64,000 bases of DNA from JBFAPK01 sp040676675 (GTDB lineage Bacteria; Actinomycetota; Actinomycetes; Mycobacteriales; Micromonosporaceae): contig NZ_JBFAPK010000045.1 of assembly GCF_040676675.1 (NCBI RefSeq), forward strand, positions 11,011 through 75,010, read 5' to 3'. Made by a program: the position numbers and the translations under genes. The stretch's first letter is position 1; every line of letters begins with the position of its first letter. The notes under the pieces were generated by a model. The model was not told the DNA's origin. It worked only from the letters and a program-made list of their open reading frames with translations, and did no database searches. Shown here piece by piece: positions 8,818-18,098 of the stretch.

Positions 8818-9807
8818 CTACGCGTATCGGGTGAGGGTCCAGAAACCGACACTCGGCCGCATGCCGAAACGACGGTTGGTGCGCAGGATGGCCTCGTTGG
8901 TGTCGTCGTTGTGCGTGGTGAGACCCGGGGCCCCGGCGTCTCGCGCCGCCAGCATCGCGGCGGCCTTCAGGGCACCGGCGATGCCCTGGCCACGGTGCGC
9001 GACGACCACTCCGGTGTAGACGGTGTACCAATCCGCGAGGTCGGCCTGCGGCGTGATGATCGATGTGCCCACCGGGTACGGCACGGCGTCGCTTTCCGCC
9101 AGCAGGACGAGGGCGTCGTCGGGAATTCTCCGCCGTATCTGGGTGAGGTCGGGTTCCTGCTTGGCCCTGCCGGGCAGCGGCAACCCGGCCATGCTGCGGC
9201 CGATACAGTCCAAGACGTCGGCCTCCTCGGCGACCAGGTCGGCGCGGCGAACGCGGACGCCCGCCTGGCGAGCTGATCGCGCGGCGCGCTCGGCGAGGTC
9301 GCCGACGGCACCGGTCAGGTCGAACCGCCAGCCGACACTGTGCGACGTGACCGCCAGGCCGTACCGCTGCGCGAATCGGCGCCCCTGCTCAAGGTCGTCA
9401 CGCAGGGTGCTGGTCACCGACAGACTCGGCCGGAGGCGCCGTGCCGCCAGGTCGAGCTCGTTGGCAAGCGCCGTCCCGATGCCCTGACCGCGGGAACCGG
9501 GGGCGACCGCGACGCAGGCGCTGACCGTACCGAACGCCGGTTCGCTGATCAGGTGAGCCGCACCGACCAGGGAATCGTGTTGCGTGGCGACGAAGGCGTG
9601 GTGCACCTCGGTGTCGGGGCCGGCGGTGAGATGCTGAACCAACCAGTGTCGCCGCTGCGTCCCCGCGCTGAGCACTAGCAGATCGATCGACCGGCCGACA
9701 TCCGGGGTTTCCATCGGCCGGATGACGATGTTCTCCGGCGGCAGGCCACCCGCGGCGCCACCCCCAGGCCCCAGCGAGGTCGGAAAGACACACCCATGAT
9801 CAGACAA
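8818..9807 (-). CDS. Double-domain GNAT acetyltransferase
   Basis: This protein has two GNAT domains in tandem. Each carries the acetyl-CoA pyrophosphate-binding motif Q/R-x-x-G-x-G/A: VAPGSRGQGIGTAL in the first and VAHRGQGIAGALK in the second, each at the end of a beta strand, as in MshD-like and related tandem GNATs. It should transfer an acetyl or acyl group from CoA to an amine; the substrate is unknown. The open frame extends to an ATG at 9873, but that has no ribosome site. TTG at 9807 has AGGAAG 6 nt upstream and is my preferred start (about 329 aa). It stands alone, so context gives no substrate. Confidence 0.85.
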   Translation of the reverse strand: MSDHGCVFPTSLGPGGGAAGGLPPENIVIRPMETPDVGRSIDLLVLSAGTQRRHWLVQHLTAGPDTEVHHAFVATQHDSLVGAAHLISEPAFGTVSACVAVAPGSRGQGIGTALANELDLAARRLRPSLSVTSTLRDDLEQGRRFAQRYGLAVTSHSVGWRFDLTGAVGDLAERAARSARQAGVRVRRADLVAEEADVLDCIGRSMAGLPLPGRAKQEPDLTQIRRRIPDDALVLLAESDAVPYPVGTSIITPQADLADWYTVYTGVVVAHRGQGIAGALKAAAMLAARDAGAPGLTTHNDDTNEAILRTNRRFGMRPSVGFWTLTRYA

Positions 9808-10346
9808 CGCACACTTCCTAAATCGGCTATGACCGCCCGGCGCGGTCGCCCGGGTCGGCGCCAGAACAAGCAATGACCATGCTGGTCGGGCACGGGCCCG
9901 ACGGCATCAGAAACAGCACCAGTTTTCGTCCGGGCAGCGCACGACCAGGCACTCGGGAAAATTCCCTAGGCGAGTGGGAATCCCGCGCTCTTTGCGGGTG
10001 GACTCGGCGGCGGCAGACGATGACCCATACGAAAGATGGAAGGACTTCGTGACGTCAAATTTCCCATTGGGCGGGTAACCGGCGGATTCGGTACGGCGGG
10101 GCGACAATCCGTCGGGTGCGCTTCGGACTGGGCGGACCCGAGGAGTCCCGTGACGGCGCAGCATTCGCGATACGGTGGATCCGTGCGGCAGCACCGGGCT
10201 TTCGAGTCGATCTGCGGGGCGGGCGGAACGGCCGGACCGGTTCTGTCGGTCGTTGGCCGACCCGACTCCTACCGCGCCGGAACCGGCCGGAGGACGAGTC
10301 CGGTATCCCTGGCGGTGGGCGCTTGGGCTTGTGACATCCTTGTCTC
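9808..10346. other. Divergent intergenic region, lower GC, with a Cys-rich open frame
   Basis: About 540 nt between the GNAT gene (minus) and the LAL regulator (plus). The part near 9907-10060 is less GC-rich than its surroundings. A minus-strand open frame ending at 9907 finishes in a Cys-dense tail (ECLVVRCPDENWCCF) but lacks a convincing start; see findings. Promoters of both flanking genes must lie here, but I could not fix them. Confidence 0.45.
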
Positions 10347-13300
10347 GTGCGAAGCGTCCCGGTCAGCTCCATCTTCGTCGGTCGGGCTGCGGAGCTGGCC
10401 CAGCTAACGCTGGCCGCAGCGGCGGCGGAGCAGGGCGCCGGCCAGTCCGTCCTGGTGCGGGGCGAGGCGGGTGTGGGCAAGACCCGGCTGGTCGAGGAGT
10501 TCGTCCGCAACCTCGCCCCCGAGCAAGCCGTGGCAGCGTTCGGCAACTGCTTCGACGGCGGCGCGGACGTCCTCCCCTTCGCGCCCTTCACCGCCGCTCT
10601 CCGCTCGTTGTGGCGACGCCTGCCTGACGAGGTGGGTGCCGCGAGCCTGGGCCGGGAAGACCTGCTGGCCCGGATCGTGCCGGATGTGGCAGTGCCCGCG
10701 GTCTCCCGATGGCGCGATGACGACAGCAGCGCCCTGTTCGCTCTGATCGCCCAAATCCTGGAGCAGCTCGCGGCGAACCGACTGCTCGTGTTGATTATCG
10801 AAGATCTGCACTGGGCCGACGTTTCCACCCGTCGCCTCTTGGAGTTCCTGTTCCGCACCCCACACACCGGCCGGCTCCTCATCATTGCCACGTACCGGTC
10901 CGACGGCATCCCTCGCCAGCATCCCCTACGACCCTTCCTGGCCGAGATTGATCGATTACGATCGGTGCGTCGGATTGAGCTGGATCGATTTGATCGAGTC
11001 GAGGTCACGAAGCTTCTCACCGGCATCCTCAGAGCCTCGCCCGACCCCGCCATCCTCAATGAGATCTTCGCCCGGTCCGACGGGAACGCATTCTTCGTGG
11101 AGGAACTCGCCCGTCTTTACCACGAGCACACGGGAGCCGGGCTGGACGACCTCCACGACGTACTGCTGGCCCGGGTGGACTCCCTGCCGGAGGCCGGTCA
11201 GCGGATCGCGCGGGTGGCGTCACAGAGCGGCCCCCTGATCAGCTATCCGCTGCTGCGCGCGGTCGCCGGCTTCGCCGAGGACGAGTTGATCGAAGCGCTC
11301 CGGGCGGTTCTGCTCGCCCAGATCCTCGTCGCCGAACCGGACGGGACGGCGTACCGGTTCCGCCACTCGCTGATGCGGGAGGCCGTCAGCGCCAGCCTAC
11401 TGGCGGGCGAACGGGTCCTGATCAACCAACGGTACGGCGAGGCGTTGGAGGCCGAGCCCTCGCTCGTACCCGCCGAGGAGCTCATCTCTCGCCTGGCGCA
11501 GCACTGGTACGCCGCGCACGACCACGTCAAGGCGCTGCGGATGAGCGTCGCCGCCGCTGACGCCGCCGGGTGCCGGTACGCGTACGCCGAGCAGCGGGAG
11601 CTGCTGGAACGCGCGCTCGAATTGTGGGACCAGGTACCGGCCGAGGCCCGGCACGCGCTGCCCGCCATACCGCTGCCGACCGACTTCCCGACCCAGGATG
11701 AGGGTACGCGCGGGTCCGCCCCCGGTCGTACGGACCTGCTCGCCGCCGCGGTCATCGCGGCACGGCGCGGTGGGAACCTCGATCGCGCCCTGCACCTGGC
11801 CCGTCTCGCGCTGAAGCATCTCTCCGGGGAGCCCGAGAAGCGGGCACGACGCGCCGCGTGGTTCTGGGTTCAGCGTTCGCTGGTCGTCCAGGACCTGAAC
11901 CAGGGAGATGGATGGCGGGAGCTACAGACGGCGCAGGGGCTCGTCCGTCACCTACCGTCCTCCACCATGCACGCCGCCCTGCTGACCTACCTGGCGAACT
12001 GGAGCGCCCGGCACCGACCCGGACCGGAAAGCCTCGCCATCGCGGAACGAGCGGTGCACCGTACGACCAGCATCGGTAACGAGGAACTGGAACTGAGAGC
12101 CCGGATCACCCGCTGCTGGCTCAGGGCCGAGTCGGACCTCGACGGCACCAACGTCGCCGAACTCTACGAGGTACGAGAGCGGGCCGAGAAGCTCGGCGTG
12201 GCCGACATCATCGGACAGGTGAACCAGAATCTTCCGTCGACGCTGGAGGGGATGGGACGGTCCGACGAGGCGATCGTGGCGGCCCGCCACAGCATCGACG
12301 TCTGCCGGTCGCTCGGCCTACCCAACCGCGAGGCATGGGCACGCCTCAACCTCTCGCTGTCGCTGTTCTCGGTCGGCCGGTGGTCCGAATCGGACGAGGA
12401 ACTCGACGAGGCGGCGGCCGTAGCCTGGTCGTACAAGTCGCGCGGAGCACTCGCGGGACGCCGTGCATTCAGCCTGTTGGCCCGGGGGGACGTGGAACGG
12501 GCCGCCGAACAGGTCACTCTCGCCCGCGAACTGCTGGGAACCGGGGACCTCCAGCCGCAGTTCCTGGTCGCCATGAGCCATTGCGACATGGCGGTCGCCG
12601 CGGGGCAGGGCCGCGTCGCCGACGCGCGAATGGAGTTCCTCCGCGCCGACGCCAAGGGCCTGACCACAGGGCCGATCCGGTACTCACTTCCGATGCTCTG
12701 TGACGCCGCGTCGATGGAAGGTGACGCGCGCCGGTCCACCGCCCCGGACGAACGGTCGGCGGCGGTCCTGACCGCCGTACGGCGAGCTGTCTCGCGGCTG
12801 GACATCGTGTTCCCGATCTCACGCGCGTTCGAGACCCTGCTCTGGGCAGAGGTACGGCGGGCGGAGGGGACGGACGACCCGGCGCGGTGGACGGCCGCCG
12901 TGGCGGCCTTCGAACCGCTGGGCCGTCCGTACGAACTCGCAGTCGCGCTCCTCGGCGAGGGGCGAGCACTGGCGGGGAACCATCAGCTCCGGAATACCGC
13001 GCTCGCGCGGCTGGCCCGCGCACACGAGATCGCCAGCTCACTCGGGGCCACCCGCCTTCTCGCCAGCATCGCCGCGCTCACCGGACATGCCGAGGTACCA
13101 ACCCGAACGGAGACCCCGCCGACCGGGCAGCCAACCGCCGAGCCACCCACCGACGAACTGGTCGCCTTCGGGCTCACCCCGCGCGAGACCGAAGTGCTGC
13201 GTCTGGTTGCGCGCGGCTACCGCAACCGGCGTATCGCCGAGGAGCTCTACATCTCGCAGAAGACCGCCAGCCTCCACGTCTCCAACATCCTCGCGAAACT

Positions 13301-13367
13301 GGGCGCGGCCAGCCGCACCGAGGCCGCGGCGATAGCGCACCGGCACGGCCTTCCGTTGACGGAGTGA
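10347..13367 (+). CDS. LAL-family LuxR transcriptional regulator (AAA ATPase + HTH)
   Basis: A 1006-aa regulator of the large ATP-binding LuxR (LAL/MalT-like) type. The N-terminus has FVGRAAEL and a Walker A GEAGVGKTR (about 39-47), followed by a Walker B LLVLIIEDLHWAD near residue 150. The middle is helical, TPR-like. The C-terminus (about 940-1000) is a LuxR HTH: LTPRETEVLRLVARG, NRRIAEELYISQKT, VSNILAKLGA. Such proteins bind an effector and ATP and activate nearby operons, often secondary or sugar metabolism. The start is GTG without an obvious ribosome site, so a leaderless message is possible. No target is evident beside it: the downstream DNA is an integrase relic. Confidence 0.93.
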   Translation: MRSVPVSSIFVGRAAELAQLTLAAAAAEQGAGQSVLVRGEAGVGKTRLVEEFVRNLAPEQAVAAFGNCFDGGADVLPFAPFTAALRSLWRRLPDEVGAASLGREDLLARIVPDVAVPAVSRWRDDDSSALFALIAQILEQLAANRLLVLIIEDLHWADVSTRRLLEFLFRTPHTGRLLIIATYRSDGIPRQHPLRPFLAEIDRLRSVRRIELDRFDRVEVTKLLTGILRASPDPAILNEIFARSDGNAFFVEELARLYHEHTGAGLDDLHDVLLARVDSLPEAGQRIARVASQSGPLISYPLLRAVAGFAEDELIEALRAVLLAQILVAEPDGTAYRFRHSLMREAVSASLLAGERVLINQRYGEALEAEPSLVPAEELISRLAQHWYAAHDHVKALRMSVAAADAAGCRYAYAEQRELLERALELWDQVPAEARHALPAIPLPTDFPTQDEGTRGSAPGRTDLLAAAVIAARRGGNLDRALHLARLALKHLSGEPEKRARRAAWFWVQRSLVVQDLNQGDGWRELQTAQGLVRHLPSSTMHAALLTYLANWSARHRPGPESLAIAERAVHRTTSIGNEELELRARITRCWLRAESDLDGTNVAELYEVRERAEKLGVADIIGQVNQNLPSTLEGMGRSDEAIVAARHSIDVCRSLGLPNREAWARLNLSLSLFSVGRWSESDEELDEAAAVAWSYKSRGALAGRRAFSLLARGDVERAAEQVTLARELLGTGDLQPQFLVAMSHCDMAVAAGQGRVADARMEFLRADAKGLTTGPIRYSLPMLCDAASMEGDARRSTAPDERSAAVLTAVRRAVSRLDIVFPISRAFETLLWAEVRRAEGTDDPARWTAAVAAFEPLGRPYELAVALLGEGRALAGNHQLRNTALARLARAHEIASSLGATRLLASIAALTGHAEVPTRTETPPTGQPTAEPPTDELVAFGLTPRETEVLRLVARGYRNRRIAEELYISQKTASLHVSNILAKLGAASRTEAAAIAHRHGLPLTE

Positions 13368-13405
13368 TCGGGACCGGTACGGGGAAGCCCGGGCCGACAT
13401 CCGCC

Positions 13406-13650
13406 CAGCGACCCGTCCCCGGCAAACCCGGACCTCGGCACACCGGCGACCTGGCCGACATCGTCGACCTCATGCTGGCCACCGGCACCCGCATCGGTGA
13501 AATCCTCGCCCTGAGCGGGGAAGACCTGGACCGCGCGCCGAGCGTCCCCACCCTGACGATCTGCGGCACCCTGGTCTTCGTCAAAAGCCAAGGCTTCTTC
13601 CGGCAACCTGGACCAAGAGCGACGCCGGCTACCGAAGGTCGTCCTGCCCC
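13406..13650 (+). pseudogene. Tyrosine recombinase (integrase) relic
   Basis: The frame reads HTGDLADIVDLMLATGTRIGEILAL...PTLTICGTLV...KSQGFFRQP, the start of the catalytic domain of an actinomycete phage-type integrase, including the first catalytic Arg (GTRIGE). Near 13606 one C is missing: shifting frame restores WTKSDAGYR, the normal continuation, and a second single-base loss follows just after. The N-terminal half and the C-terminal HxxR and Tyr motifs are absent. It is a dead integration remnant 40 nt after the LAL gene. Confidence 0.75.
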
Positions 13651-13839
13651 AGGAGGGGCGGATACCCAGAGCGCGTCGGCGCAGTTTGGACACTGTGTGA
13701 GCCCCCCGCTTTCATGGAGCTTCAGTCTCACTTGACTCGCCAGGTTCCGTAGCCGAGCATTCCGACACCCAGGGTGGGACAGGGAGCCTCGTCGTCATCT
13801 GAAAGGCCGGTCACTGTCTCTGCTCGGAGTCAGTACGTG

Positions 13840-15048
13840 TCATGTCCGGTCCCCGGTCCAGGCCGCTTCGAGGATCGCGGTCAGGCTGGCGGTGTCGGTC
13901 GGGCCGGGGTGGTTCTGGATCAAGCGGGTGACGCCACTGGCCATCTCCGCGAAGCGCGGGAGGTCGGCGCGTGCCACGCCGATGTCCGCCAAGGTGGGCG
14001 GGATGCCGATGTCGGCAAGGAGTCCGTCGAGCCAGGTGAGGAACGTATCCGCGGCCTCGGCATCCGAGGCGTCGGTCACGTCGAGCCCACACACCCCGGC
14101 GAGGATGGCCAACCGGTCGCCGATGGCATCCCTGGCCGCGTCCAGCGCGTAGGGCAGTAGCAGCCCGACGCCCAGGCCGTGCGGCGTGTGCGTGGCTGCG
14201 CCGATGGGGTACTGGAGAGCGTGCGGGGCCGCGTTGCCCGCGTGGGAAAATGCGAGCCCGGCAAGCATGGACCCATAGGACATGTCCGCGCGCGCGTCCG
14301 TGTCGCCTCCGTCCCTGACAGCACGACGCAAGCTACGGGCGATCCGCTCCGCGGCCAGCAGCGCGTAGTGGTCGGTGATCGAATTGCGGCCGAGGAAGAC
14401 CTGCTCCACCGGGTCGCGCGGTCCGTGGGCCCGGGGTCGCGCGGTGTAGCTTTCCACCGCGTGACAGAACGCGTCGATGCCGGAGTGGGCGGTGACGGTC
14501 GCAGGGCAGGTGTAGGTGAGTTCGGGGTCGACGATGGCGAAGTCGGGCACGATGTGGACGCTGGAAACCCCCACCTTCAGCTCGCGGTCCGGGTCGGTCA
14601 ACACCGAGACGGGAGTGAGCTCGGAGCCGGTGCCTGACGTCGTCGGGACCGCGACAAGAGGAATCGTCGGCCCCGGCACCTTCGACTCGCCGTAGAAGTC
14701 GCGCGGCGTCCCACCGTGGCGCCGGATGACGCCGACGATTTTGGCGAGGTCGATCACCGAGCCACCCCCGATGGCGAGGATCACGTCGGCGTCCACCTCG
14801 GCGGCGACCGAGACGGCCAGGGCGACATCGGCGAGGGGCACCTCTGGAGTCGCGTCGGAAAACACCCCGACGACCTCGACCTTCTCCCGCACGGCGGCCA
14901 CGATCTCGGCCACGCGCGGCTGCCTCAAAAGAACCTGGTCGGTCACGACGAGGACTCGCGAGCCGCTTTCGGCCACCACTCGTGGGATGTTCTGCGCGAC
15001 CCCTTCGCCCACTATCAGCTGGCGTGGTCCGCGGACGGTCTCAAGCAT
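13840..15048 (-). CDS. Iron-containing alcohol dehydrogenase
   Basis: A 402-aa group III (Fe-dependent) alcohol dehydrogenase. The Rossmann part carries the NAD(P)-binding GGGSVIDLAK and PTTSGTGSE motifs. The metal-binding half contains HSGIDAFCHAVESY and the later HAGNAAPHALQY...HTPHGLG histidines. It should oxidise an alcohol to an aldehyde or ketone, or the reverse. It sits downstream of an aldehyde dehydrogenase, separated by a broken dehydrogenase relic, so an alcohol-to-aldehyde-to-acid route is plausible; 4-hydroxybutyrate via succinic semialdehyde would fit both families but is a guess. The ATG start has an AGAGG ribosome site 7 nt upstream. Confidence 0.92.
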   Translation of the reverse strand: MLETVRGPRQLIVGEGVAQNIPRVVAESGSRVLVVTDQVLLRQPRVAEIVAAVREKVEVVGVFSDATPEVPLADVALAVSVAAEVDADVILAIGGGSVIDLAKIVGVIRRHGGTPRDFYGESKVPGPTIPLVAVPTTSGTGSELTPVSVLTDPDRELKVGVSSVHIVPDFAIVDPELTYTCPATVTAHSGIDAFCHAVESYTARPRAHGPRDPVEQVFLGRNSITDHYALLAAERIARSLRRAVRDGGDTDARADMSYGSMLAGLAFSHAGNAAPHALQYPIGAATHTPHGLGVGLLLPYALDAARDAIGDRLAILAGVCGLDVTDASDAEAADTFLTWLDGLLADIGIPPTLADIGVARADLPRFAEMASGVTRLIQNHPGPTDTASLTAILEAAWTGDRT

Positions 15049-15049
15049 G

Positions 15050-15541
15050 TCAGTGCCTCTCCGGAACGTCGGCGGCGATGTGCTGGCGGGACGTCCAGGT
15101 CACCCGCGAGACCCGGACGGCGTCGGCAAGGGTGGCCGCCCGGGTGGCGCAAGGCGCGCGCCGGGCGCCCGGACCCGATCGTGCCCGGTCGCCCTCGGCT
15201 CCATCGCGATGAAGACGTCGCCCTTGATGGACGGGTGGGTCGGGTCGAGGGTCCCGCGGACATCGTCGCCAAGGACGGTACGAGTCCGGGTCGCGACCAG
15301 CGCCTCGATCATGAGCCCGAGGGCGTAGCCGTTGGGACCGCCGAAGGGGCTGATCGCCCGAACCACCGCCGCGGGCCGCGGCGGTGGTGCGCACACCGGC
15401 GGAGTCGCCGGCGTCCCGGATGCCAGCGGGTTCGTGCCGGCCCTGGCCCGAGCCCCGCCCCCCCGGGTGGAGGCCGGTCAGGTCATGTGTGCACAGGGCG
15501 CGGTGATCCTTGGCGGGCGCCCGGAGCAGCAGGCCGGTCAC
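15050..15541 (-). pseudogene. Degenerate Ldh2-type (malate/L-lactate family) dehydrogenase fragment
   Basis: Fragments of one protein appear in two frames. One reads LLLRAPAKDHRALC and, at the end, TLADAVRVSRV...HIAADVPERH; the other reads AISPFGGPNGYALGLMIEAL and RTVLGDDVRGTLDPTHPS plus IKGDVFIAM. The middle segment matches the C-terminal half of the Ldh2/malate-lactate dehydrogenase family (YlbC/ComC type). At least two frameshifts and a missing N-terminal half make it non-functional. It lies between the aldehyde and alcohol dehydrogenases and was presumably once part of that operon. Confidence 0.7.
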
Positions 15542-16998
15542 GGTAGGTCGATCGCCGCGTAGGTGAGGTCGAGGTACTCAAGGATGCCCTCGTGTGACCC
15601 CTCCCTGCCGATCCCGGACTGCTTCACGCCTCCGAACGGAGCTGACGGGTCCGATATCAGACCACGGTTGATGCCGATCATCCCCGTATCCAGCCCCTCG
15701 GCGAACCGGAGCGCCCGTTGGAGGTCACGGGTGAAGACGTAACCGACCAGGCCGTGCTCGGTGTCGTTGGCCTTCGCCATCACCTCGTCGTCGGACGTGA
15801 ACGAGATGATCGGCACCACCGGGCCGAAGATCTCCGTCTTCAGCATCCGCGCATCCTCAGGTACGTCGACGAGGACCGTAGGCGGGTAGAAGTGGCCCGG
15901 CCCATCCGGACGCTCGCCGCCCACCAAGACCCGGGCGCCGCGATCGACCGCGTCGGCGACGAGCTCGTCGATCCTGGTGACCGAGGCCTCGTCGATCAAC
16001 GCCCCGACGTCCACGCCGTCGTCGAGACCGTGGCCCACCGACAGCGCGCCCATCCGCTCGGCGAAGCGCGCCGTGAACTCCTCGCGCACCGGCTCCTCGA
16101 CGTAGATTCGGTTGGCCGCGATGCAGGACTCCCCGATGTTGCGCATCTTGGCCACCATGGCACCGTCCAGCGCGACGTCCAGGTCAGCGTCGGCACACAC
16201 GATCAAGGCCGCGTTGCCGCCCAGTTCCATGGAGGTGCGCAGCACGTTGTCCGCAGCCTGTCGTAGCAGCACACGCCCGACCTCGGTCGACCCGGTGAAC
16301 GAGAGCTTGCGGGTCCGACTGTCGGCTAACAGTGCGGAGACCACCTCGCCGGCACGCTTGGTGGTCACCACGTTGACGACGCCCGGGGGAACGCCGACCT
16401 CCTCCATGATGCGGGCCAGGAACAGCGTGGTAAGTGGCGTCTGGGCTGCTGGCTTGGTGATCGTCGTACAGCCCGCAGCGAGCGCAGGAGCGATCTTGCG
16501 GGCCCCCATGGCCAACGGAAAGTTCCAGGGCGTCACGAAGACGCACGGTCCGACCGGCTTCGGCACGGTGAGGATGCGATATCCACCTGTGGGCGCGGTG
16601 CTGTAGCGCCCCTCGACGCGCACCGCCTCCTCGGCGAACCAACGGAAGAACTCGGCGCCGTACGCTACCTCTGCCCGAGCCTCGGCCAGCGGCTTGCCCA
16701 TCTCGAGCGTTATCAGCCGGGCGACCTCCTCGGATCGCTCGGTCAGTGCCCGGTACGTCGCGGTCAACAACTCTGACCGTTTTCGCGGTGGGGTCGCCGC
16801 CCACTCCGCCATTGCCTTGCTCGCCACATCCAGCGCGGCGAGCCCGTCGAGGACGTCGGCGTCCGCCACCTCGGCGATGGTCTTGCCGGTGGCCGGGTCC
16901 TCGACGGCAAAGGTGGCTCCGCTCGCGGCGTCGCGCCAGGCGTCGCCGATCCGGAGCCGCCGGTACTCGGGGGCCAGGACGTTCATCGGGTCACTCAT
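15538..16998 (-). CDS. NAD(P)-dependent aldehyde dehydrogenase (succinate-semialdehyde dehydrogenase-like)
   Basis: A 486-aa aldehyde dehydrogenase of typical length. It keeps the oxyanion Asn region (VTPWNFPLA), the cofactor motif FTGSTEVG, the general base Glu (MELGGNAA) and the nucleophilic Cys292 (GESCIAANR), plus the C-terminal GGVKQSGIGREG. The order of residues is closest to the succinate-semialdehyde (GabD-like) group; substrate is not certain. The start is well supported by AGGAGG 8 nt upstream of ATG. It is divergent from a GntR regulator across about 270 nt and is upstream of the broken Ldh2 gene and the alcohol dehydrogenase, so it is probably the first gene of that unit. Confidence 0.93.
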   Translation of the reverse strand: MSDPMNVLAPEYRRLRIGDAWRDAASGATFAVEDPATGKTIAEVADADVLDGLAALDVASKAMAEWAATPPRKRSELLTATYRALTERSEEVARLITLEMGKPLAEARAEVAYGAEFFRWFAEEAVRVEGRYSTAPTGGYRILTVPKPVGPCVFVTPWNFPLAMGARKIAPALAAGCTTITKPAAQTPLTTLFLARIMEEVGVPPGVVNVVTTKRAGEVVSALLADSRTRKLSFTGSTEVGRVLLRQAADNVLRTSMELGGNAALIVCADADLDVALDGAMVAKMRNIGESCIAANRIYVEEPVREEFTARFAERMGALSVGHGLDDGVDVGALIDEASVTRIDELVADAVDRGARVLVGGERPDGPGHFYPPTVLVDVPEDARMLKTEIFGPVVPIISFTSDDEVMAKANDTEHGLVGYVFTRDLQRALRFAEGLDTGMIGINRGLISDPSAPFGGVKQSGIGREGSHEGILEYLDLTYAAIDLP

Positions 16999-17267
16999 TG
17001 CGTCGCCTCCTGTGATCTTCTTGGTGATGTCCGGCGTGCCTCAGCGACCGCGCTATGCGCCTAATACGGACGGGTCACCCGCGCTCGTCGGGGACGAGGT
17101 TGCCGAGCAGGTCGAAGAGTGGAGCGAGGCCGGCGGTTCCGCGATGGTGCCAGATCAAGATCATCCGACACTTTTCCTATACGATCTGCCGGGGGCGTCA
17201 GCATGCCGCAGCGTTGTGACTGATGTCAACAGGTTCGCGACGGCGCAAGAAGGGACCTCAGGTCACG

Positions 17268-18011
17268 ATGGACGACGAAGCGATGATCGCGCCGGGCCGT
17301 AGGGCCGTGACGGGCGGAATGCCGCCGGGAAGATCTGGCGGCCGGCTTGCCGACGAGGTGTACGACACGCTGCTCGGACAGCTGATGTCGCTACGGATTG
17401 AGCCTGGCTCCCGCGTCACGATCGACGTCCTGGCGCGGGAGCTGGGGGTCTCGCAGACTCCGATCCGAGACGCTCTGAACCGCATGGAGGCCGAGGGCCT
17501 GGTCGTACGTGTGCCCCATGCTGGCTACCGCATTCCTCCCCAGATCACCCGTCACCGATTCGAGGACATGCTCGAGGTTCGCCTGCTCCTCGAGCCGGCA
17601 GCGGCGCGCAGATCCGCCGAACGCGCGTCCTTGGAGCAGGTGGCCGGTCTGCGACGAATGCTGGAGGAGATGGCAGAACTGGAGGGGGGCAACGGGCCCA
17701 TGGCCTATGGCGCCTTCGGGCTACGCGACGCCGCTTTTCACGATCTCGTCGCCCTGAGCGCGGAGAACCAGGTCATCCGTGAAGCGCTCGCTCGCCTGCA
17801 CAGTCATGTGCACCTCTTCCGGCTTCACCACGACACCCAGGTCACTCACTTGGCCATGGCCGAGCACGAGGACGTTGTGGCCGCGATCGCCGCGCGTGAT
17901 CCCGACGCCGCCGCCTACGCGATGCGTCGGCACATCTTGCGGTCCGGCGAGCGTTTCCGACGATTGTTCGACGAGGTCAAGGGCGCGGACGGAATGGCGG
18001 TAGAGGCTTGA
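17268..18011 (+). CDS. GntR/FadR-family (FCD) transcriptional regulator
   Basis: A 247-aa regulator. The N-terminal winged HTH (about 25-90) has the GntR signature ELGVSQTPIRDALNRMEAEGLV. The C-terminal all-helical FCD domain carries likely metal or ligand residues in RDAAFHDLV, LHSHVHLF and the EHEDVVAAI...MRRHI pattern. FCD proteins bind small organic acids and usually repress adjacent catabolic genes. It is divergent from the aldehyde dehydrogenase and upstream of a PfpI protein and a hydrolase on its own strand, so it probably controls both directions. I prefer ATG at 17268; the frame opens upstream to an ATG at 17223 without a ribosome site. Confidence 0.9.
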   Translation: MDDEAMIAPGRRAVTGGMPPGRSGGRLADEVYDTLLGQLMSLRIEPGSRVTIDVLARELGVSQTPIRDALNRMEAEGLVVRVPHAGYRIPPQITRHRFEDMLEVRLLLEPAAARRSAERASLEQVAGLRRMLEEMAELEGGNGPMAYGAFGLRDAAFHDLVALSAENQVIREALARLHSHVHLFRLHHDTQVTHLAMAEHEDVVAAIAARDPDAAAYAMRRHILRSGERFRRLFDEVKGADGMAVEA

Positions 18012-18044
18012 CGGGCGGGCGGGGCCGAGGAATGCTAGCCCAAC

Positions 18045-18064
18045 CGGATCGGATCGGATTGGAT
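18045..18064 (+). repeat. Short CGGAT tandem repeat
   Basis: Three perfect CGGAT units and a fourth TGGAT unit lie in the 87-nt gap between the GntR gene and the PfpI gene. Function is unknown. Confidence 0.7.
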
Positions 18065-18098
18065 CTCCACCACCCGCCCCAGATGCGAGGAGAAGCAG

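Noticed and set aside
8645..9678. Plus-strand open frames opposite the GNAT gene
   Set aside because: They are shadows of the minus-strand GNAT gene; no ribosome site or family pattern, while the minus frame has two clear GNAT motifs.
9907..10060. Lasso-peptide precursor in the Cys-rich frame
   Set aside because: No Thr at the -2 position relative to a Gly1, no Asp/Glu at ring position 7-9, and no lasso cyclase or protease gene nearby.
10055..11059. 334-codon minus-strand frame over the LAL regulator start
   Set aside because: Ser/Arg-rich shadow of the regulator; no recognisable domain and it overlaps the Walker A coding region.
16999..17267. GntR operator in the ALDH/GntR divergent region
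   Set aside because: AT-richer stretches (TTTTCCTATACGATC) may be a -10, but I found no convincing dyad of the GntR type.
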